Positions 5,834-7,801 of a stretch of DNA of 7,801 bases are shown here, one piece after another. A program made the translations under genes and the position numbers. The stretch is from NCBI GenBank assembly GCA_964589725.1, contig CAZPUJ010000161.1, positions 1 to 7,801 on the forward strand, in the 5' to 3' direction. The DNA comes from CAYSHJ01 sp964589725 (GTDB lineage Bacteria > Planctomycetota > Planctomycetia > Planctomycetales > Planctomycetaceae). The notes under the pieces were generated by a model that did no database searches, was not told the DNA's origin, and saw nothing but the letters and a program-made list of their open reading frames with translations. How positions within the stretch are numbered: the stretch's first letter is position 1; every line of letters starts with the position of its first letter.

Positions 5834-7801
5834 ATGAGATCCTGTTGGCTCAAGATGACCCTGTTGTTTCCGCTCGCGTGGTGGATGTCGAGTTGCCTAA
5901 TGAGCGACCTGCCGCAAGGTCGCGACTTGGGCTTGGCACCCATTGCCGCTGCGGACGAGCAGTCCGATCCGACGGCGAAGAACGCGAACGTGATCGACTT
6001 CGACCGCGACGTCCAACCGCTGTTCGCGAAACATTGCGTCGAATGTCACTCGGCCAAGAAGACCGAATCCGGCTATCGGCTGGACACTCCAGACATCGCG
6101 ATCAAAGGCGGCGACCGCGGCGCGGCGGTCGTACCGGGCAAAGGCGACGAGAGTCTCTTGCTTCAGGCATTGCTTGGTCAGGGCGATGTCTCGGCGATGC
6201 CTTACGAGAAACCGCGACTCGCCGCCGAAGAGATCGACAAGATTAAACGCTGGATTGACGCGGGTGCCAAGATTCCAGCCGCCGATCCCGTCGCAGCGAA
6301 CGAGCAAATCAAAAGCAATCACTGGTCGTTTCAACCGATCCGCCAGCCGACCGTGCCGAAAATCCGAAATCTGAAATCCGAAATCCGAAATCCGATTGAT
6401 GCGTTCGTGTTGGCTCGGCTGGAACGCGAAGGACTCGCTCCTTCCATCGAAGCCGATCGTGCGACGTTGATTCGTCGGGTCAGTCTCGACTTACTCGGTC
6501 TCTTGCCGAGCGTCGATGACGTGGATGCGTTTGTCCGCGACGAGCAGCCGGGTGCCTACGAGCGAGTCGTCGATCGGCTATTGGCTTCGCCGCACTATGG
6601 CGAACGTTGGGGACGGCACTGGCTCGACATCGCGAGGTACGCCGACTCGAACGGGTTCACGATCGATTCGGCGCGCCAGATTTGGAAATACCGCGAGTGG
6701 GTCATCAACTCGCTCAACTCAGACATGCCGTTCGATCAATTCACGATTGAGCAACTTGCCGGCGATTTGTTGCCGAACACCTCGACCGAGCAACTCGTCG
6801 CGACCGGCTTTCATCGCAACACACTGGTCAATGAAGAAGGTGGTACAGATCAAGAACAGTTCCGCGTTGAGGCCGTCGTCGACCGCGTCAACACGACGAG
6901 TGCGGCTTGGCTGGGACTGACAATTGGCTGTGCTCAGTGCCACTCGCACAAGTACGACCCCATCTCGCAGCGCGATTTCTACCGCGTGTTCGCCGTGTTC
7001 AACACCTGCGATGAGCCGACGCTGCCGGTCCCGTCACTCGATCAAACCGCCGCGCTCAAACAGCTCGAAACGGAAATCGCCGCTGCCGAGAAGCCGCTCC
7101 AGGAACTGGACACCGAACTTATCAAGGGCCTGCCCGATTGGGAGAAACTAGTCGCGTCACAAGCCGACGACGGCGCATGGACGATCCTCGATCCGACTGT
7201 CTGGAAAACCGACAAAGGAGCCGTGTTGACGAAGATCGCCGAACAAACGTTGCTCGTCGACTTCAGTACGCCGGCGAATGACGTTTACACGATCACGTTC
7301 GACGCGCCGGCGACTGAGATCACCGCCGTGCGTCTCGAAACGCTCAATCATGCCAGCCTGCCGATGATGGGCCCCGGCCGAGCCGACGGCAACTTTGTGC
7401 TCAGCGAGTTTGAAGTACTCGTTGACCAGGCGAGCGGGGGGCGTCAGCCCCCTGATGCGATCAAAGGCCAAGAAACTTCCGACGCCATCAGGGGGCTGAC
7501 GCCCCCCGCTCGCCAGGAATTGATCAGAGCCATTGCCGATCATTCGCAGGACGGATACCCGATCAACGACGCGATTGATGGCAAGCCGACCACCGGCTGG
7601 GCGATCAATGTGAAAACCGGCAGCCTGAACGTGCCGCGTGAGGCGGTCTTCTTTCCGAACGAACCGATCAAGGTTTCGGCCGGAGCGAAGTTGGTCATCA
7701 AGATGCACCACTTGCATTCGGTGCCGAATTACCTTGTTGGCTGTTTCCGGATTTCGATCAGCGGTGCATCCGCCGACGTCCTGTCAGTCCCCGCGAGCAT
7801 T
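5834..7801 (+). CDS. planctomycete cytochrome c / DUF1549 exported protein (3' end outside window)
   Basis: The first 656 codons are open to the window edge. The start MRSCWLKMTLLFPLAWW is a signal-peptide-like segment, so the protein is probably exported; cleavage could be near APIAAA|DE, or lipidation at MSSC is a weaker option. Residues 54-150 form a planctomycete cytochrome c (PSC) domain: heme motif CVECH at 68-72, Met122 in SAMPYEKP as candidate distal ligand, and IKRWIDAGAKIP at the end. DUF1549 runs from NPIDAFVLARLEREGL (186) through ERWGRHWLDIARYAD (257-271) to CAQCHSHKYDPI (366-377), a second CXXCH. A Glu/Leu-rich, probably helical linker (about 400-440) and a beta-rich binding-like region with DAIDGKPTTGWAI follow. 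A DUF1553 domain is expected beyond the edge. Such genes often neighbour DUF1501 genes and are suspected in polysaccharide or sulfated-glycan catabolism; substrate and redox role are unproven. Two repeats are translated inside it (6360-6394, 7426-7517). Confidence 0.92.
   Translation, partial: MRSCWLKMTLLFPLAWWMSSCLMSDLPQGRDLGLAPIAAADEQSDPTAKNANVIDFDRDVQPLFAKHCVECHSAKKTESGYRLDTPDIAIKGGDRGAAVVPGKGDESLLLQALLGQGDVSAMPYEKPRLAAEEIDKIKRWIDAGAKIPAADPVAANEQIKSNHWSFQPIRQPTVPKIRNLKSEIRNPIDAFVLARLEREGLAPSIEADRATLIRRVSLDLLGLLPSVDDVDAFVRDEQPGAYERVVDRLLASPHYGERWGRHWLDIARYADSNGFTIDSARQIWKYREWVINSLNSDMPFDQFTIEQLAGDLLPNTSTEQLVATGFHRNTLVNEEGGTDQEQFRVEAVVDRVNTTSAAWLGLTIGCAQCHSHKYDPISQRDFYRVFAVFNTCDEPTLPVPSLDQTAALKQLETEIAAAEKPLQELDTELIKGLPDWEKLVASQADDGAWTILDPTVWKTDKGAVLTKIAEQTLLVDFSTPANDVYTITFDAPATEITAVRLETLNHASLPMMGPGRADGNFVLSEFEVLVDQASGGRQPPDAIKGQETSDAIRGLTPPARQELIRAIADHSQDGYPINDAIDGKPTTGWAINVKTGSLNVPREAVFFPNEPIKVSAGAKLVIKMHHLHSVPNYLVGCFRISISGASADVLSVPASI
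6360..6394 (+). repeat. five-copy heptanucleotide tandem repeat, translated
   Basis: AAATCCG occurs five times head to tail, the second copy as AAATCTG. It lies in the linker between the PSC and DUF1549 domains and encodes KIRNLKSEIRNP, reading through all three frames of the heptamer. Because 7 is not a multiple of 3, gain or loss of one unit would break the frame. Confidence 0.9.
7426..7517. repeat. 92-bp in-frame inverted hairpin doublet inside the DUF1549 gene
   Basis: The two 32-nt arms (7426-7457 and 7486-7517) are reverse complements with one mismatch (position 7428), separated by 28 nt. Each arm contains its own hairpin, GGGGGC GTCA GCCCCC or its complement, flanked by GCGAGC on one side and CTGATG on the other. 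It is read in frame as residues 531-562 (ASGGRQPPDA ... DAIRGLTPPAR) between two strands of the beta-rich region. The build matches the doublet at 5554-5695, but the sequence family is different. A translated REPIN/MITE-like insertion is the best explanation. Confidence 0.85.

Noticed and set aside
6360..6394. Heptamer repeat as a sequencing or assembly error
   Set aside because: The reading frame continues correctly into the DUF1549 domain on both sides, so an artefact of unit count is unlikely.
5845..6920. Several plus-strand frames of 66-134 codons in the right-hand gene
   Set aside because: They are out of frame with the continuous PSC/DUF1549 reading frame, which runs from 5834 to the window edge without a stop.
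7157..7717. 186-codon minus-strand open frame inside the DUF1549 gene
   Set aside because: It is a shadow of the cytochrome/DUF1549 gene. Its GGRQPPD and RGLTPPAR peptides come from the inverted repeat, which reads alike on both strands.

Overview
The window reads as chromosomal DNA of a planctomycete (Planctomycetota, possibly Pirellulales-like). The strongest evidence is the rightward gene at the right end. It joins a planctomycete-type cytochrome c domain (CVECH) to a DUF1549 region with a second CAQCH motif, an architecture expanded almost exclusively in this phylum and its relatives. A large BBP7-like outer-membrane barrel and a short ExeA-type ATPase fit the same source. GC content is moderately high, which produces many long antisense shadow frames.

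Layout: five genes run leftward, in transcription order queG (epoxyqueuosine reductase, 5457-4387), a beta-barrel outer-membrane protein (4150-2789), dapB (2620-1820), a single-pass membrane protein (1694-876) and an ExeA/GspA-like AAA ATPase (829-2). Gaps are about 236, 168, 125 and 46 nt, so only the last pair looks like a tight transcription unit. That pair may be a minimal GspA/GspB-like envelope module. queG and dapB are housekeeping genes for tRNA modification and for lysine/diaminopimelate synthesis. The sixth gene runs rightward from about 5834 and leaves the window without a stop.

The divergent 376-nt region between queG and the cytochrome/DUF1549 gene is the most structured non-coding DNA here. 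It holds two abutting inverted-repeat elements: a 63-bp element with 14-nt imperfect inverted ends (5491-5553), and a 142-bp doublet of two hairpins in opposite orientation (5554-5695). In the doublet, one base pair differs between the two hairpins but is compensated on both sides. A second hairpin doublet of a different sequence family (7426-7517) lies in frame inside the DUF1549 gene and is translated. A five-copy heptanucleotide repeat (6360-6394) is also translated in that gene. Together they look like REP/REPIN- or MITE-like small palindromic elements spreading through both intergenic and coding DNA. No transposase is in the window.

I saw no tRNA, rRNA, CRISPR array, recognisable riboswitch or complete insertion sequence. 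Several starts were moved inward from the longest reading frame on Shine-Dalgarno evidence: queG to GTG 5457, dapB to ATG 2620 and the membrane protein to ATG 1694.
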